Assembly: GCA_016180815.1 (NCBI GenBank)
Contig: JACPAN010000016.1
Location: 1 to 64,000, forward strand
Direction: 5' to 3'
DNA from: Elusimicrobiota bacterium
GTDB lineage: Bacteria > Elusimicrobiota > Elusimicrobia > JACQPE01
Length of the DNA: 64,000 nt
The notes beneath the pieces are model-generated. The model had not been told where the DNA came from. It searched no databases and saw only the letters and a program-made list of their open reading frames with translations. Shown here piece by piece: positions 43,396-52,343 of the stretch (its first letter is position 1; the number at the start of each line of letters is the position of its first letter). A program made the position numbers and the translations under genes.

Positions 43396-43989
43396 TCAGT
43401 CCTTAGCGGCTAAGGCGAAGTATTCCTTGGAATCCTGCGGATTGGGTTTGATGGTCTTGGCGCCGGGCTTCCAGTTGGCCGGGCAAACCTCTCCGGTCTT
43501 CTCGTTCTCTTGGAACGCGGCGATCACCCGCAAAACCTCTTGGACGGAGCGGCCCACGCCCAGATCATGAACGACCTGATACGCGACTTTGCCTTTGGGG
43601 TTGATCACAAAAAGACCCCGCAAAGCGAGGCCCGCTTCGGTCAATACCCCGTAATCAGCCGCCACCTTTTTGGTGAGGTCCGCCAACAGCGGATAGCCGA
43701 GCGGCCCCAAGCCGCCGTTTTTCCGGGGAACCTGGGTCCAAGCCAGGTGCGAATATTTGCTGTCGACCGAGCAGCCCACGACCTCGGCGCCTAATTTTTT
43801 AAATTCACCCAGCGCCTCGTCGAACGCGGTGATTTCCGTAGGGCAGACAAAAGTGAAATCCAGCGGATAGAAAAAAAGGACAAGCCACTTGCCCTGATAA
43901 TCCGCCAGCTTGATTTCCTTGAAATTGCCGTCGACGACGGCTTGGCCGATAAAATCCGGCGCGTCTTTTTGAACAAGAGATTGGGACAT
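43396..43989 (-). CDS. Typical 2-Cys peroxiredoxin (AhpC/Prx1 type)
   Basis: A 197-residue peroxiredoxin with the peroxidatic Cys49 in [13 protein letters not shown] and the resolving Cys in [12 protein letters not shown] near residue 171. [13 protein letters not shown] carries the GGLG loop that makes some of these enzymes prone to over-oxidation. It forms dimers or decamers in the cytoplasm and removes hydrogen peroxide and alkyl peroxides. An AGGAGG site precedes the ATG. It is the middle one of three peroxiredoxin genes in a row. Confidence 0.94.
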   Translation of the reverse strand: MSQSLVQKDAPDFIGQAVVDGNFKEIKLADYQGKWLVLFFYPLDFTFVCPTEITAFDEALGEFKKLGAEVVGCSVDSKYSHLAWTQVPRKNGGLGPLGYPLLADLTKKVAADYGVLTEAGLALRGLFVINPKGKVAYQVVHDLGVGRSVQEVLRVIAAFQENEKTGEVCPANWKPGAKTIKPNPQDSKEYFALAAKD

Positions 43990-44035
43990 CCGATGATCCT
44001 CCTTAAATTATTGAACGGAAGGCTCTTATTATAGC

Positions 44036-44521
44036 CTACCCAAGCTTTTTCAAGGCTTCAAAAATTTCAGCGTCTTCGCGGGCCGTAGTGATGGCCGGCT
44101 GCACCTTCACCCAGGCGACGTTGCCCTGCTTATCAACGATAACGGTCGCGCGTTGGGCGAAATTCTTATCGGTCAATAAAAGCCCGTACTTTTTTGAAAC
44201 CTCGCGCTGAAAATCGGATAACAGCTTATGGCGAAAGTCCATCACCTTGGCCCAGGCCTTGAGCGTCCATCCCGAATCAACGGAAATCCCCAGCACCTCG
44301 GCGCCGGCTTGGGCGAATTGATCAAAGTCCCGGCTGAAGCACTCGTTTTCCTTGGTGCAGACAGGGCTGAACGCCAATGGAAAAAAAGCCAGCACCACGT
44401 TTTTCTTCCCCTTGAAATCGGATAAACGGATATCCTGGTCGCCCTGATCCTTTAAACTGAAATCCGGGGCCGGATCACCGACTTTGACCAAATCCTGCGC
44501 GGCAACTGTTGACATCGACAT
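44036..44521 (-). CDS. Peroxiredoxin, AhpE-like
   Basis: A 161-residue peroxiredoxin of the AhpE-like group. The peroxidatic Cys55 is in FFPLAFSPVCTKENECFSRD; another Cys lies at 61. GDPAPDFSLKDQGDQDIRLSDFKGKKNVVLAFFP is the usual N-terminal strand and helix order. No distant resolving Cys exists, so it is a one-Cys or atypical enzyme. The start is the ATG at 44521, seven bases after GGAGG. It heads the run of three peroxiredoxin genes. Confidence 0.9.
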   Translation of the reverse strand: MSMSTVAAQDLVKVGDPAPDFSLKDQGDQDIRLSDFKGKKNVVLAFFPLAFSPVCTKENECFSRDFDQFAQAGAEVLGISVDSGWTLKAWAKVMDFRHKLLSDFQREVSKKYGLLLTDKNFAQRATVIVDKQGNVAWVKVQPAITTAREDAEIFEALKKLG

Positions 44522-44558
44522 TGTTTAACCTCCAGTTTGATATGCTTCATCCTACAAA

Positions 44559-45737
44559 ATGAATTATCCGCAAATCGTCTTGAAGCCGGCCGAGGAGCGC
44601 CGCATCATCGGCGCCCAAGGCCATCCCTGGATATTCTCCAACGAAATCGCCGAATTTTCGCCTCAAGCCGAGGCGCCCATCGTCGCCGCCTATTCACGAA
44701 GCGGCAAATTCATCGGCCTGGCCCTGTATAACCCCAATAGCTTGATCGTCGGACGTGTTCTGGCGAGAAGCGAAATTAAAATCGACGTTGATTTTTGGAC
44801 AAAGCGTTTGGGCGCGGCCTGGGTGCTCAGGCAGCGATGGTATCCGGAGTCAACCATGTTTCGATGGATTTTCGGCGAATCGGACCAATGCCCGGGCTTA
44901 ATCATTGACCGCTACGGCGATTACTGCGTGATGGAAATTCTATCCAAGGCCCTGGAAAGCCAACTGCCCCAAATCCTTGAGGCCTTACTCGGCGTCTTCC
45001 CGGCCAAAGGCGTTTTATTGAAACGCGACAACGGCTTAAGAAAACTCGAAGGCCTGGAATTGGGCCCGCCCAAAATTTTATCCGGGCAAGTGCCTAAACA
45101 GCCCTTCGAAGCGCCCATGGACGGACTGGTTTTTCTCGTTGATCCCTGGGAAGGCCAGAAAACAGGATTTTATCTCGACCAACGCGATAACCGCGCCTTT
45201 TTAAGACCTCTGGCCGCAGGCAAAAGAGTCCTTGATTGCTACGCCTATACCGGAGCCTTCGGTTTAACGCTGGCTAAGGCGGGAGCGCTGGAAGTCATCT
45301 GCATTGATTCCTCCGAGCGAGCCGCCGACATTTGCGCCCAGCAAGCCAAGCGCAACAATCTTTCCGAGCGCATTAAAATCATTCATGCGGATGCGGAGTC
45401 CTGTTTGGCCTCAGGCGCCGACAAATTCGATTTGGTGCTCATCGACCCGCCGAATTTGGCCCCCAACAAGAAAAGCGTGGGCGCGGCCGGACGCAAGCTG
45501 GAAAAAATCACGGCCCTGGCCATGGAGTTGGTGGATAAAGACGGATTTCTGGCGGTGTCGATTTGCTCGCATCATATCAGCCTGGACACTTGCCTGGAAA
45601 CCCTCAGGCAGGCGGCGCGGAAAAGCCAAAAGGCGTTCCGCATCGTGACCGTGCGTTCCCAGGCTCAGGATCACCCGGTCCTGCTTCAAATGCCTGAGAC
45701 GCAATATCTAAAATTTATTCTGTTGGAACGGGCCTAG
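44559..45737 (+). CDS. RlmI-like 23S rRNA (cytosine-C5) methyltransferase family protein
   Basis: A 392-residue SAM-dependent methyltransferase with an N-terminal PUA-like domain (IVLKPAEERRIIGAQGHPWIFSNEI), a central linker domain (PGLIIDRYGDYCVMEILS) and a Rossmann domain with TGFYLDQRDNR, VLDCYAYTGAFGLTLAKAG and VLIDPPNLAP. This order is that of RlmI, which methylates C1962 of 23S rRNA. The late CSHHIS motif is present, as in the family. Divergent from the peroxiredoxin genes. The exact target base is inferred from family likeness. Confidence 0.88.
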   Translation: MNYPQIVLKPAEERRIIGAQGHPWIFSNEIAEFSPQAEAPIVAAYSRSGKFIGLALYNPNSLIVGRVLARSEIKIDVDFWTKRLGAAWVLRQRWYPESTMFRWIFGESDQCPGLIIDRYGDYCVMEILSKALESQLPQILEALLGVFPAKGVLLKRDNGLRKLEGLELGPPKILSGQVPKQPFEAPMDGLVFLVDPWEGQKTGFYLDQRDNRAFLRPLAAGKRVLDCYAYTGAFGLTLAKAGALEVICIDSSERAADICAQQAKRNNLSERIKIIHADAESCLASGADKFDLVLIDPPNLAPNKKSVGAAGRKLEKITALAMELVDKDGFLAVSICSHHISLDTCLETLRQAARKSQKAFRIVTVRSQAQDHPVLLQMPETQYLKFILLERA

Positions 45738-45739
45738 GC

Positions 45740-46432
45740 TTAAATACAGCCTCTGGCCGTGGGATGAGCCCGGCAAGCCCGGTCCATGTCATCCATGGCC
45801 TTTTGATAAGCCCTCTGCGCGCGCTCATGAGCGGCTTGATCGCGGGCCAAATTGGCGGCTAGATTATCATCCGCCAAATACGCCAAAGCGTTTTTGATGG
45901 TCCCCCATTCACTCGTGTTTAGGATATCATCACGGATGCTGTAAGCAAAAAGGCTGGTATCATCGATCAAGGCAGTCAATTGCCCGGCCGTGACCCGTTC
46001 TCTGGTCGCAGCAGCAGGGACATGCAAACCATTGTATTCGCTGTTAAGCTCGCCGACAGCCTCGCCGACTCTATCAATAGAGACCCGCAGGGGCACAAAT
46101 CCGCCCGAGCGCTTATAAGCCTCAACCTCGCTGATGACCTGAGCGAGCATGGCCGCCGCCAATTGATAATTGGCGTCAAATTCGATTAATCGCCCGCGCA
46201 ATTCGTCAACACTGAGCGCCGGGCGCACATAGAAGGGATTGACGCAACCCTTTTCCTCCATGCAAAAACGACGCTCCTCATACCTATATAGATCGCCGCG
46301 GCGCGCGGCGTTTTCCGCGTTGGCCATCGCGGTTTTGGCTGTTTTGGACAGCTGGATAATTTCAGGAACCCCGGCTTGAGCCGAAAGGCAAAAAACGAAT
46401 GCGATCAAGGCGGCGAGCGTCACATTTTTCAT
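45740..46432 (-). CDS. Secreted protein of unknown function with Cys pairs
   Basis: A 230-residue protein with a signal peptide (MKNVTLAALIAFVFCLSAQA) and a mostly helical mature part, with two Cys pairs: FCMEEKGC near residue 60 and DRACRAHPTARGC at the end. The pairs would form disulfides in the periplasm. No family is recognised. The start is the ATG at 46432, five bases after GGAGG. Upstream lie three ACTTT(A/G)G-type sites (46497-46553), which also occur before the secreted-protein genes near 61,800. Size, Cys pattern and helical character resemble the unknown proteins at 60,916 and 62,470. Confidence 0.7.
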   Translation of the reverse strand: MKNVTLAALIAFVFCLSAQAGVPEIIQLSKTAKTAMANAENAARRGDLYRYEERRFCMEEKGCVNPFYVRPALSVDELRGRLIEFDANYQLAAAMLAQVISEVEAYKRSGGFVPLRVSIDRVGEAVGELNSEYNGLHVPAAATRERVTAGQLTALIDDTSLFAYSIRDDILNTSEWGTIKNALAYLADDNLAANLARDQAAHERAQRAYQKAMDDMDRACRAHPTARGCI

Positions 46433-46496
46433 ATCAACCTCCATGGTCCATAGACCATGCTTCTAGTGTGACTGACGTGGGTTAAATTGAAAAGGG

Positions 46497-46553
46497 ACTT
46501 TAGGGCTGAAAAATGAAAACTTTAGACCTACTCAAAACAGAGACTTTGGTCCC
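46497..46553 (-). promoter_or_regulatory. Three ACTTT(A/G)G-type sites, likely operator array
   Basis: On the plus strand GGGACTTTAGGG, AAAACTTTAGACC and GAGACTTTGGTCCC lie in a row, their ACTTT cores starting at 46497, 46519 and 46543, so 22 and 24 bases apart (about two helix turns). The array is 65-120 bases upstream of the ATG at 46432. A related pair with the same 22-base spacing occurs at 61792-61823. The first site is preceded by GGGTTAAA in both places. The binding factor is unknown. Confidence 0.4.
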
Positions 46554-46563
46554 ATGGTGAATT

Positions 46564-46636
46564 TCGGGGCAACAGGATTTGAACCTGTGACCTCTCGGTC
46601 CCAAACCGAGCGCTCTACCAGCTGAGCTATGCCCCG
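46564..46636 (-). tRNA. tRNA-Pro (UGG)
   Basis: A 73-base tRNA with acceptor CGGGGCA/TGCCCCG, anticodon loop TTTGGGA (anticodon TGG) on CTCGG/CCGAG and T loop TTCAAAT. CCA is not encoded. Its first ten bases overlap the end of recR: the recR stop codon TAG is T8-A9-G10 of the tRNA. Confidence 0.95.
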
Positions 46637-47292
46637 ATAACGGACGATTTCTCGCCGGTCACCGGCTTAACGGAAATTTCCATGCGGGCCGCCAACGCCT
46701 GCTTGAGCGTCGCCGGATCGCCGTATTGGACTTCCCCGCCGAACGGGATGCCCACGCCGATGCGCGTGATCCTCAGGCACGGAAAATTCTTCTGAATTTC
46801 ACGCACCAGATATAGGCTGGTCAACTCTCCGGATGTATCTTGATCCAGAGCCAAAATAATCTCGCCTAACTGCGCATCCTCTTCAAGGCGCAGCCATAAA
46901 GCCTTCAGCGTCAAGGGGGTTTTTCCGCTGGTCGAGACTTCCTCCATCCGCGCATCCAGACTGCCGTGAAGAACATGGTAAAGCCCTCGGTAACTCCCGC
47001 TGGCCTCGATGGCGTCGACATCCTGGGGATTTTCAACGACGCAGAGAACGCTCCGCTGGCGCGAGGGGCTGGAGCAAATCGGGCAGCGCACGGCCTCGGT
47101 CAAGTCCTGGCAATGTTCGCAGCGGATGACGCGGCTTCGGGCCTGGCGCATGGATTCAATCAAACGCAGGAAATCCTTCTCCTCGATGGAAAGCAGCTTC
47201 AGCGCCATGCGTTCGCTTTGGCGGGGGCCGACATGCGGGAATGAAAAACGCAAGGCTTGAGCCAGCGTGTCCAGGGATCGCGAACGGCCCAT
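46627..47292 (-). CDS. recR: Recombination mediator RecR
   Basis: A 221-residue RecR, which with RecO and RecF loads RecA at gaps. The N-terminal helix-hairpin-helix is altered (FPHVGPRQSERMALKLL). The zinc finger is CEHCQDLTEAVRCPIC (four Cys). The Toprim domain begins VLCVVENPQDVDAIEASGSYRGLYHVLHG and ends in GGEVQYGDPATLKQALAAR, both typical. It is about 20 residues longer than usual. The ATG follows the dnaX stop directly. Its last codons run into the tRNA-Pro gene. Confidence 0.93.
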   Translation of the reverse strand: MGRSRSLDTLAQALRFSFPHVGPRQSERMALKLLSIEEKDFLRLIESMRQARSRVIRCEHCQDLTEAVRCPICSSPSRQRSVLCVVENPQDVDAIEASGSYRGLYHVLHGSLDARMEEVSTSGKTPLTLKALWLRLEEDAQLGEIILALDQDTSGELTSLYLVREIQKNFPCLRITRIGVGIPFGGEVQYGDPATLKQALAARMEISVKPVTGEKSSVIGA

Positions 47293-48951
47293 TTAGGTTT
47301 TCTTAAATCGCTTGATTTTGCCGCCGAAGACTTTCGCTATTTTTTTCAAGTCTTCGGGCACTTCCACCGGTTTTTCCTGGGGGACGGTTTCGGGTTCGCA
47401 GCCGGCATCGGCGGGCGATCGGGAGGCGCCCGGCGCATCGGCCCTCATGCTGAAACTTAATTTGCTGTTTTCACCGGCCAAGCCCCGCCATAGGGCCGAA
47501 ATTTGATCCCAATTTTTTTCAACGCCCAAAAAATTGAAACGGCCGGTCACTAAAAGCTCGTAACCGGCGCCGGGTTTGATCTGAAGATCGGCGTCTCTCA
47601 TGTAAAGGCCCCAATTTTTTTCCTGCATGGCCTTGCTCAAACGATTCAGCAAAACCTCGGGCGTCAGGGCGGCCGCAAGATCGGGCGCGGGGGACTCTTG
47701 CGCGACGGCGCCTAAAGCCGCCGTCGCCGCGATAGGCGGCGCTTGCGGTTTTTTAACCGGAGGCGGCTCGATGGGCTTATCCCCGGCAACGGGAGCGGCT
47801 TTTGGCAAAAGCGCGGGGCGCGCGGCTTCCAGGCGGGGTTCAACCGGCGCCGCCGCGACCATGGGCGCGCCTTGATCACACAGAGGCTCGCCCTGATTCA
47901 CCAAAAAACCGGCGAGCCCGACCTCGCAAGCTAAAATCGGATCGGACGCAAAACGCAATTCCCCCTGGAGCTTTAAAATATGCTCGCAAAGCATGTACAG
48001 ACGCCCGGCGGAGTTCTCCACCCGGTTTTTTTGGAGCGTGTTTAAAAGCGCCGCCGAGGACTCTCGAAACAAACTCCCCAGCAATTGAGCCGGGGAGTGG
48101 CCCTTTTGATACAAAATCTCCTGGATCAACCGCTGCGTTGATTCAAAGTCGGCGTTGACGGCCAACGCCTCAACCAAGGCCGCGGACATCTCGCCTTCGA
48201 CAAAACCCAACAGCTGGGTCAAATCCCGGCGCTCGATGGTGACGTCTTTGGAACCCGCCAGATTCAACAGCTGTTCCAAAATACTCAACGCATCCCTGAG
48301 CGAGCCCCCCGCGGAGCGGGCGATTTCATCCAGAGCGTCGGCGGCCACCGCAATTTGCTCGCGCTCGATGACGAATTTCAAGCGTTCAACGATTTCCCCC
48401 ACCGCAAAAGCGCGGAAAGGGAAGCTTTGAGTCCGCGAAACCACGGTCGCCGGGACCTTGTGCAATTCGGTCGTCGCCAAAATAAAAACCACGTGATCAG
48501 GCGGCTCTTCAAGGGTCTTAAGCATCGCGTTGAACGAGGCGGAAGAGAGCATATGCACTTCGTCGATAATGAAGATACGGTAGCGATCGCGCGCCGGCGC
48601 CAAATTGACGGTATCCAACACCACCTCGCGGATATGATCCACCTGGGTATGGCTGGCGGCGTCGATTTCCATGACATCCAAGGAACGGCCCCCGGCGATT
48701 TCGCCGCAGGCGGCGCACTCACCGCACGGTTCCCCATCGGTGGAACGTTCGCGGCAATTCAAGGCTTTAGCGAAAATGCGCGCGGTCGACGTTTTACCCG
48801 AGCCCCGGGAGCCGTGGAAAATATACGCAGGATGAATCCGGCTGGAGGCCACGGCATTGAGCAAAGCCCGCGAAACAGCTTCTTGGCCGACCACGTCCCG
48901 GAAAAAAGCCGGACGGTATTTAAGCGTCAGAGAACGGTCATTGAGCGCCAT
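47293..48951 (-). CDS. dnaX: DNA polymerase III subunit gamma/tau
   Basis: A 552-residue clamp-loader ATPase. Walker A is HGSRGSGKTSTA (residues 46-57), followed by the zinc module (Cys66, 76, 79, 82), Walker B in IFIIDEVHMLS, the SRC-like motif in VVSRTQSFPFRA and sensor 2 in AGGSLRDALSILEQLL. After residue 360 a Pro/Ala-rich linker leads to a C-terminal domain with VLLNRLSKAMQEKNWGLYM, as in tau. It directly precedes recR; the small ybaB gene often found between the two is absent. Its start overlaps the end of the AsmA-like gene by 14 bases. Confidence 0.94.
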   Translation of the reverse strand: MALNDRSLTLKYRPAFFRDVVGQEAVSRALLNAVASSRIHPAYIFHGSRGSGKTSTARIFAKALNCRERSTDGEPCGECAACGEIAGGRSLDVMEIDAASHTQVDHIREVVLDTVNLAPARDRYRIFIIDEVHMLSSASFNAMLKTLEEPPDHVVFILATTELHKVPATVVSRTQSFPFRAFAVGEIVERLKFVIEREQIAVAADALDEIARSAGGSLRDALSILEQLLNLAGSKDVTIERRDLTQLLGFVEGEMSAALVEALAVNADFESTQRLIQEILYQKGHSPAQLLGSLFRESSAALLNTLQKNRVENSAGRLYMLCEHILKLQGELRFASDPILACEVGLAGFLVNQGEPLCDQGAPMVAAAPVEPRLEAARPALLPKAAPVAGDKPIEPPPVKKPQAPPIAATAALGAVAQESPAPDLAAALTPEVLLNRLSKAMQEKNWGLYMRDADLQIKPGAGYELLVTGRFNFLGVEKNWDQISALWRGLAGENSKLSFSMRADAPGASRSPADAGCEPETVPQEKPVEVPEDLKKIAKVFGGKIKRFKKT

Positions 48952-51205
48952 TTTTTCGATGGAAGATTTTATCCAACAGTTGTCTGGTCGTTTGCCTTAA
49001 GGCGGTCAGCTGCTCGCTGATCTCGCTAAGCATATCTTTTTTGTGGCTCAAGACGGGATAGACAGGAGGTTTTTTAAGCGGCCCCTTGATCTTAATATGC
49101 AGGTACGGGTTGCCATGCTCATCCATGAACGCGTCCGCCAACGGCCAGCGGATTTTTTCGCGCGGCATGCTGATGGCCACCAACAAGTTGATCTGATCCT
49201 GCGGAAAATTAACCATGCCGCTGACCTGCACGTTGCTCAAGGGCCCCCTGACCGTGATTTTTTCAAGATTCATCCGGCCTCGCTCGAAATAATAATCGCT
49301 TTGCATGGATTCCATGGGGATGGATTTAAAATCCTGGCCGTCGAGTTTGAGGATGCCCCAGTCATTTAAATCCTCGGTAATGCGCAAAGGATAAACCAAA
49401 AATTTCATGAACGGCGCGCGTTGGACCAAATCAGGCACGCCCCTTAAAACTCCTGAAGACAAATGAACATGAATTTCCCCGTCAATCGGAGGGTCGCGCT
49501 GATTGCTGATGCCCCGTAGATCAGCCCTGCCCACCAGCTCCCGGCAAGCCAAAAACGTCGTATCCGCCCGGGCCAGCGTCAACGCTCCGGCCACATCCAA
49601 TTCCCAAAAAGGCCGGGGCGAACGAAACGCCAGGCGCTCGACGCCAAGCTCGACGCTGCTGATTTTGTCTTTCGGATTGTTCAAACGCGCGCCCTGCAAG
49701 CGTAAATTTTGACCGCTCAAATTCCAGGATCCGCCCTTCCCCCAGAGGCGCAGCTCGTCGGCCTTAATCAACCCTCGGGTGATCCGAAAATTCTTATCCA
49801 TGAAAGGAAACAACGACGGCAGCCCCTGAGGATAACACGTCAACGAAGAAACGGTCAGCTCCCAATCCGAAAGTTCGGAAGAAACCGGAACCGGCCACGG
49901 AGCTTGGGCCGACGGCCATTCGGGGAACGCCTCATCGTCGTCTTCCTTTTGGTCCTCGATGTCCGGTTTAAGGAGAACCTGGCGCCGGAAAATAAACGCC
50001 AAATTTTTAATGCCGCCTTTAGCCGCTTCGGCGAATTCAAACTCCACCTTGCCGTTTAGGTGATAAGCCAGAGTCGCCGTCGACGCAACGACCGGGCCGG
50101 ATGAACCGGGGGGTTTAGGCAGGGGTGCGGGCAGAGTCCACCGTCCGTCAACGCTCATTTCAAAGGGCACACGGGCTTTTTTCTGGAATCGATCCCCCCA
50201 AAAAACGCCGAGTTCCGTGGCCGTCACGTCAACGCTGAACATATGCTTATCCATTCCCAGATTGAGCAAAACTTGCCCCTGGCCGTCCATTGTCAACGGC
50301 GCGCTACCGTGGCCCATCTCAAACTTGTCGAACCCTGCGCTGATTTTTAACCCGGCGCGCGGACGAAAAGCGGACTCGAGCGTTCCTTCCGCCGAAATTT
50401 TCCAAGTGGCGGCCTCAATTTTGAACTCTTTCAAACTGGCGTTGGCTTGATCCAGGTTCCAGCCGCCCGCGTTGACCCAGCCGTTCAAGTGCACCGCCAT
50501 TGTCGAACGCGACAACAGCTCGACCCACTGGTTTTGCCCAACGGCGGCGACGGCGCCGGTCGACGGGCGCTCAACCTGCGCCTCAAGAGAAAGAAAGGTG
50601 GAAAACGAGGCGTTGGGAGAGAATCCCTTGGCCCTAAGGACGACGTTGTTGAGCGTCACCGTGGGAATTTTCCCTAGTTCGTCTTTTAGAATGAAATTAG
50701 TCCGGGACAGCTCGATATCATCGATATCCAAATAACCGCCGGCGCCGTTTGACGAGGGTTCCAAATTAAGCACTTTGGGACCCTGCGGACGCCGGGCAAT
50801 ATGTTGAATATTCCAGCGGCCCTTGGTATTGCGCACGAAGCGAACCTTGGCGCCCTCGAGCTTCAATTCATCGATGACAATGCGCCCCAAAAGAAGATGG
50901 ACGAACTTCGGCTCAAGCACCAAGCGCTCGCCCTCAAGGAACGTGCCTTCTTTAAACGTCGGGTGTTCGGAAATTTTAACGTCCTGAAAATCGATCTTGC
51001 CCAGCAGGCTCAGATGAGCCTGGCCCACAAAAATCTGCCGGTGAAGGGCCTCGGAAATCTCAGCCAAGGCCCAGGAGACGATCGCATCGACGCCGATCAC
51101 TCTGGTGACCACGATCGGGAACACCGTAAGGATGACCACGCCGCTCAATAGAAAAGCCCAAAATGAAGACCGAACGACGTGCTTTAATCCCCTCTTTTTA
51201 CGCAT
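48938..51205 (-). CDS. AsmA-like (DUF748-type) envelope protein
   Basis: A 755-residue protein with one N-terminal membrane helix (SSFWAFLLSGVVILTVFPIVV), the rest lying in the periplasm. The start of the mature part is AsmA-like: HRQIFVGQAHLSLLGKIDFQDVKISEHP, VLEPKFVHLLLGRIVIDELKLEGAKVRFVRNTKGRWNI. The long middle is rich in beta strands, and the end has a second AsmA-type repeat (FERGRMNLEKITVRGPLSNVQVSGMVNFPQDQINLLVAIS). Such proteins form bridge-like grooves that carry phospholipids toward the outer membrane. The ATG at 51205 lacks a good ribosome site. It lies upstream of dnaX and just downstream of a MITE. Confidence 0.75.
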   Translation of the reverse strand: MRKKRGLKHVVRSSFWAFLLSGVVILTVFPIVVTRVIGVDAIVSWALAEISEALHRQIFVGQAHLSLLGKIDFQDVKISEHPTFKEGTFLEGERLVLEPKFVHLLLGRIVIDELKLEGAKVRFVRNTKGRWNIQHIARRPQGPKVLNLEPSSNGAGGYLDIDDIELSRTNFILKDELGKIPTVTLNNVVLRAKGFSPNASFSTFLSLEAQVERPSTGAVAAVGQNQWVELLSRSTMAVHLNGWVNAGGWNLDQANASLKEFKIEAATWKISAEGTLESAFRPRAGLKISAGFDKFEMGHGSAPLTMDGQGQVLLNLGMDKHMFSVDVTATELGVFWGDRFQKKARVPFEMSVDGRWTLPAPLPKPPGSSGPVVASTATLAYHLNGKVEFEFAEAAKGGIKNLAFIFRRQVLLKPDIEDQKEDDDEAFPEWPSAQAPWPVPVSSELSDWELTVSSLTCYPQGLPSLFPFMDKNFRITRGLIKADELRLWGKGGSWNLSGQNLRLQGARLNNPKDKISSVELGVERLAFRSPRPFWELDVAGALTLARADTTFLACRELVGRADLRGISNQRDPPIDGEIHVHLSSGVLRGVPDLVQRAPFMKFLVYPLRITEDLNDWGILKLDGQDFKSIPMESMQSDYYFERGRMNLEKITVRGPLSNVQVSGMVNFPQDQINLLVAISMPREKIRWPLADAFMDEHGNPYLHIKIKGPLKKPPVYPVLSHKKDMLSEISEQLTALRQTTRQLLDKIFHRKNGAQ

Positions 51206-51221
51206 GGGCGGAAGTATTGTA

Positions 51222-51390
51222 TTAGAACTGACACGGAAAGTATCGTCGGCAGCGAAACAATTTTTCGGGAGCCGAGGCCAGGCGCCGCGAGGTGCGGCGT
51301 GCCTGAAAGGCACGTAAGCCTCGCGGCAACGCAGCCGCAGGCCACGAAAAATTCGTTGCAGCCCGAGGAGACTTTCCGTGTCAGTTCTAA
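51222..51390. mobile_element. MITE, 169 bp, with 20-bp perfect terminal repeats
   Basis: TTAGAACTGACACGGAAAGT (51222-51241) and its exact reverse complement (51371-51390) bound the element. The inside is a further imperfect palindrome, with runs such as CAATTTTTCG opposite CGAAAAATTCG. No gene is inside. TA lies at each edge of the inverted repeats, as expected for IS630/mariner-type target duplication. It sits between the TPR gene and the AsmA-like gene; the TPR stop codon lies within its right terminal repeat. Confidence 0.82.
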
Positions 51391-52343
51391 GACCGGTGGG
51401 CTTCGCGCAGGGCCGCGATGTCGGTGACGCCAAGGGGAAGGCCGGCCCAGACTTGGCAAAGCGCAAGCCCCCGCCGGTCTTTTGTTTTTTTGAAAAGACC
51501 CAACGCGCGCTTTAAATCGCGGCCGGCCTCAGAGCGACGGCCCAAGGCTCTCAGGCAAACGTAGCGGCCCCAACACACATAGCCTTCGTTGACCGCGTCG
51601 CGCAAACGCCGGTAAATCCGATGGGCGCGATTGTAATGAGCGACGGCCCGGCGAAAACGCCCAAGACGTCTTAAGGCGTTGCCTGAACCGCAATTGGCAT
51701 AAGCCAAACCATAAGGATCGTCTTTTTCCCGCTGAAACAAGGCGAGCGCGCGGCGATAATAGCCCAGCGAAGCCTGCGGCCGGTTCATCAGCCGGGTGAC
51801 GCCCGCCAAGCCGCTCATCGCATAAGCCAAACCGGAGGCATCCCCCGTCGACTCAAAAATTCGCGCGGCGCGATGAAAAAAGAAAGCCGCCCGGTCAAGC
51901 TTCAGCAGCATTCTTAAGGCGAACGCCAAATTCCAGCAAGCGTAGCCCGACAATTGACGGTCTTTTGTCAGCGCCCGATGCCCGATGACGCCCGTCAGCG
52001 CGGCCGCCGCGCGCTCATGCTCCCCCAATGTCCGCCATAACGCGGCCTGCCGGATTTGAGCTTCCAGCCTCAATCGCTCATCGCCGGAACAACGGGCCAA
52101 GCGCGAGGCTCTCCTCTCCACGGAACAAAGAAGGCCGCGACGCTCGGGATGAAGCGCCTTCAAATCCTCGAGCAATTCCCAATAAGCCTCCAGTTCGAGA
52201 TCGGGCATTTTTCCGCGCCCGGCCATCCGGGCCAAAGCGCGCGCCGATTCGGCCCCCCGGTGATACCGGCCGCCGAGCCTTAGGGCGCGGGTTTTATCCA
52301 ACAGCTCGCTTAAACGCCTCCTGCGCGCGACGGCGATCATCAT
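51387..52343 (-). CDS. TPR repeat protein, 3' end formed by a MITE
   Basis: A 318-residue all-helical protein made of tetratricopeptide-like repeats. AYCWNLAFALRMLLKLDRA-type units recur about every 38-40 residues (YAMSGLAGVTRLMNRPQASLGYYRRALALF; YANCGSGNALRRLGRFRRAVAHYNRAHRIY; YVCWGRYVCLRALGRRSEAGRDLKRALGLF). No signal peptide is seen. The ATG at 52343 overlaps the nuclease gene stop (ATGA). Its own stop lies inside the terminal repeat of the MITE, so the natural C-terminus may have been changed by the insertion. Its partner is unknown. Confidence 0.75.
   Translation of the reverse strand: MMIAVARRRRLSELLDKTRALRLGGRYHRGAESARALARMAGRGKMPDLELEAYWELLEDLKALHPERRGLLCSVERRASRLARCSGDERLRLEAQIRQAALWRTLGEHERAAAALTGVIGHRALTKDRQLSGYACWNLAFALRMLLKLDRAAFFFHRAARIFESTGDASGLAYAMSGLAGVTRLMNRPQASLGYYRRALALFQREKDDPYGLAYANCGSGNALRRLGRFRRAVAHYNRAHRIYRRLRDAVNEGYVCWGRYVCLRALGRRSEAGRDLKRALGLFKKTKDRRGLALCQVWAGLPLGVTDIAALREAHRS

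Noticed and set aside
47340-47346. A7 run in dnaX as a programmed frameshift site for gamma
   Set aside because: It is within the last 20 codons, far after the ATPase domains, and has no upstream ribosome-like signal or hairpin that I can see.
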